NCBI GenBank assembly: GCA_039914705.1
Contig: JBDSOT010000036.1
Coordinates: 1-9,414, forward strand
Source: JBDSTW01 sp039914705
Lineage (GTDB): Bacteria > Pseudomonadota > Gammaproteobacteria > SURF-13
Direction of reading: 5' to 3'
Length of the DNA: 9,414 bases
Shown here: in pieces, positions 8,549 through 9,414 of the stretch
How the letters are laid out: the number at the start of each line of letters is the position of its first letter
Position numbering within the stretch: position 1 is the stretch's first letter
Program-made: the position numbers and the translations under genes
Notes under the pieces: model-generated
What the model was told of the DNA's origin: nothing
Databases searched by the model: none
What the model saw: the letters and a program-made list of their open reading frames with translations, nothing else

Positions 8549-8569
8549 CACAAGCCGTGTTAACGGGCA

Positions 8570-9034
8570 TCACAGTGACAAATTTTTCAGCCCATCCGAT
8601 AATTCGGCGTAGTCCTGGCTATCTTCCGCCATCCAGGTTTCGCGGCGTGCGACCCAGATGGTCTCGTCCCAGATCTCGAATTTCTTGCCCTGACCCACGA
8701 GCGTAATCTGCTTATCGAGCTTCGCCATGGCGCGCAAAGGAGGCGGCAATAACAGGCGGCCCTGGCCATCCAGTTCGCATTCCGTGGCATGACCGATGAG
8801 AATGCGGCGTATTTTTTGCGCGGCCTTGTCGAGGCTTGGCAGGCTGTCCAGGATGCGCTCGATGGCCTCCCAGACAGGTAGCGGATAGAGCCATAGGCAG
8901 TGATCTTCGGGGTCGGGATCAATAGTGACGATAAGCTGGCTGTTGGACTCGGCAATCAGGCGCTCACGATATTTGGCCGGCATGGCCATGCGCCCTTTAA
9001 CGTCCAGACTTAGCGAATTAATACCCCGAAACAA
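8570..9034 (-). CDS. mraZ: Transcriptional regulator MraZ
   Basis: MraZ is a ring-forming DNA-binding protein of the SpoVT-AbrB fold that, in E. coli, represses its own dcw promoter. The 154-residue product (E. coli 152) has the two expected half-domains, each with a DxxGR signature: D11-R15 (LDVKGRMAMPAKYR) and D89-R93 (LDGQGRLLLPPPLR). The start codon is TTG at 9034. It gives the family N-terminus MFRGINSLSLD, and a G-rich ribosome binding site lies 8 bases upstream. No in-frame ATG exists upstream before a TAG at 9046-9048. As the first gene of the operon, it lies just downstream of an AGTGGG repeat array that is very likely its own operator. Confidence 0.96.
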   Translation of the reverse strand: MFRGINSLSLDVKGRMAMPAKYRERLIAESNSQLIVTIDPDPEDHCLWLYPLPVWEAIERILDSLPSLDKAAQKIRRILIGHATECELDGQGRLLLPPPLRAMAKLDKQITLVGQGKKFEIWDETIWVARRETWMAEDSQDYAELSDGLKNLSL

Positions 9035-9041
9035 GCAACGT

Positions 9042-9048
9042 ACCCCCT
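9042..9048 (-). promoter_or_regulatory. Ribosome binding site of mraZ
   Basis: On the minus strand AGGGGGT lies 8 bases before the TTG start codon of mraZ. A G-rich Shine-Dalgarno sequence at this distance supports the TTG as the true start, as no ATG is available in frame upstream before a stop codon. Confidence 0.7.
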
Positions 9049-9050
9049 AT

Positions 9051-9066
9051 TAAGGTCTTAAGGTCT
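9051..9066 (-). repeat. Two tandem copies of an 8-bp unit in the mraZ leader
   Basis: The minus strand reads AGACCTTA twice in direct tandem. The element lies directly between the AGTGGG operator array and the Shine-Dalgarno sequence of mraZ, inside the predicted 5' untranslated leader. The two copies also create the small inverted repeat TTAAG-AC-CTTAA. I know of no function for it; it could be a regulatory site or chance. Confidence 0.6.
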
Positions 9067-9103
9067 CCCCACTATTCCCCACTTTGTCCCACTTTTGTTC
9101 ACT
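9067..9103 (-). promoter_or_regulatory. Probable MraZ operator: 10-bp-periodic AGTGGG repeats
   Basis: On the minus strand AGTGGGA (9087-9093), AGTGGGG (9077-9083) and AGTGGGG (9067-9073) are spaced exactly 10 bp apart. A degenerate fourth copy, AGTGAAC (9097-9103), sits in phase upstream. The E. coli MraZ operator is known as TGGGN direct repeats separated by 5 bp, which is the same pattern and pitch. One helical turn per repeat puts all copies on one DNA face. The three good copies cover the predicted transcription start and early leader. The degenerate copy overlaps the -10 box, so bound MraZ would block the promoter. The location just upstream of mraZ makes autoregulation the natural reading. 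Confidence 0.88.
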
Positions 9104-9130
9104 ATAGGGAGATGAAGTTGTGCTTGTCAA
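9101..9130 (-). promoter_or_regulatory. Sigma-70 promoter of the dcw operon
   Basis: On the minus strand a perfect -35 box TTGACA (9125-9130) is followed by 18 bp and the -10 box TATAGT (9101-9106), one base from consensus TATAAT. The start of transcription would fall near 9093-9095, leaving a leader of about 60 bases before mraZ. This is the only strong promoter I see upstream of mraZ, and it corresponds in position to Pmra of E. coli. The MraZ repeats begin at its -10 box. Confidence 0.85.
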
Positions 9131-9186
9131 GCGAAGTTCGTAAGTTGGAGCGTAAGCGCAGATGGGCCTACAAAGGGCGCGCGAAG

Positions 9187-9203
9187 CGCTGCTAAGAGCA
9201 GCG
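9187..9203. other. Short perfect hairpin between rnpB and the dcw promoter
   Basis: CGCTGCT and AGCAGCG form a 7-bp GC-rich stem around a 3-base loop. In the direction of rnpB transcription a run of six T precedes the hairpin rather than following it, and on the other strand A residues follow it. It therefore lacks the layout of an intrinsic terminator. It may still stall or stabilise the 3' end of a transcript reading out of rnpB. Confidence 0.4.
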
Positions 9204-9253
9204 GAAAAAATAGTGGAGCTTATGATGGACTTAGCGGCAAGGTGAAAAATAAA

Positions 9254-9414
9254 GGAGGGAGCCGACCTGTAAGCCGGGTTCTGTCGTGAGCAGTCATTCA
9301 TCTGGGATACACGTCACCGTGTACCTCAAGCAATCTACCCGGTAACAGTGCGGGCCGCACTATCGTTACCCTATTTGATCTTGCTCCGGGTGGGGTTTTC
9401 CCTGCCACGCCTGT
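9254..9414 (-). ncRNA. rnpB: RNase P RNA, type A (3' part; 5' part outside window)
   Basis: This is the catalytic RNA that trims the 5' leader from pre-tRNAs, in complex with the RnpA protein. About 160 bases of the 3' part match the E. coli RNA nearly block by block. CCCGGAGCAAG followed by CAAATAGG is present. A helix closed by GTTACC surrounds TGCGGCCCGCA. GGGTAG near 9335-9340 contains the loop that binds the tRNA CCA end. A P14-like hairpin is capped by a GTGA tetraloop (9314-9317), followed by AGATGAATGACTG and the conserved ACAGAACCCGGCTTA. The final GGTCGGCTCCCTCC is the expected 3' strand of helix P1, whose 5' partner is outside the window, so the 3' end near 9254 is approximate. A U-rich tract (TTTATTTTTC, 9244-9253) follows directly. 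Confidence 0.96.

Noticed and set aside
8549..8551. GTG directly upstream of the rsmH ATG as the start codon
   Set aside because: It would add only one residue. The ATG at 8548 yields the usual N-terminus, and no ribosome binding site distinguishes the two.
9067..9103. Short phased repeats considered as a replication iteron or a CRISPR-like array
   Set aside because: The units are 7 bp at 10-bp pitch, far too short for CRISPR. The position at the mraZ promoter and the TGGGN core fit the MraZ operator much better than an origin.
9187..9203. Hairpin considered as the intrinsic terminator of rnpB
   Set aside because: The T-run comes before the hairpin in the direction of rnpB transcription, and no U tract follows it, so the order is wrong for a Rho-independent terminator.
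9050..9301. Minus-strand ORF of 83 codons
   Set aside because: It runs across the 3' end of rnpB, the promoter and the MraZ operator, so its sequence is fixed by RNA structure and regulatory sites. It shows no recognisable protein feature.

Overview
The window is the start of a division and cell wall (dcw) cluster. All of it is read on the minus strand, so gene order runs from high to low coordinates: rnpB (partial) | promoter and MraZ operator | mraZ - rsmH (mraW) - ftsL - ftsI - murE - murF - mraY - murD (partial, leaving the window at base 1). The GC-rich sequence, the meso-diaminopimelate type MurE (DNPR motif), a short FtsL, a proteobacterial type A RNase P RNA and rnpB directly upstream of mraZ all suggest a Gram-negative proteobacterium. 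A gammaproteobacterium is most likely, but I cannot name the genus.

Region by region: bases 9254-9414 hold the 3' part of RNase P RNA. Bases 9035-9253 are a non-coding control region. It contains a short hairpin, a near-consensus sigma-70 promoter (TTGACA, 18 bp, TATAGT), a 10-bp-periodic array of AGTGGG repeats that fits the MraZ operator, an 8-bp tandem repeat and a G-rich Shine-Dalgarno sequence before a TTG start. From 9034 to base 1 the DNA is almost completely coding. Four successive junctions (rsmH/ftsL, ftsL/ftsI, ftsI/murE, murE/murF) are 4-base ATGA overlaps, and the other gaps are 5 to 25 bases, so this reads as one translationally coupled operon.

How the genes work together: MraZ is the operon's own repressor and RsmH methylates 16S rRNA. 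FtsL and FtsI (PBP3) belong to the septal machine, with FtsI cross-linking septal peptidoglycan. MurD, MurE and MurF add D-Glu, meso-DAP and D-Ala-D-Ala to the UDP-MurNAc peptide in the cytoplasm. MraY then moves the finished phospho-MurNAc-pentapeptide to undecaprenyl phosphate to make lipid I. ftsW, murG and murC would be expected beyond base 1, but they are not in the window.

The content is a conserved housekeeping cluster and I found no undescribed system. The points worth a second look are the operator-promoter layout, a long Ala/Ser/Thr/Pro-rich C-terminal tail on FtsI, and a linker insertion in MurD. Several start codons also need correcting: ftsI at 7260 rather than 7380, rsmH at 8548, mraZ at a TTG, and murD at 1274.
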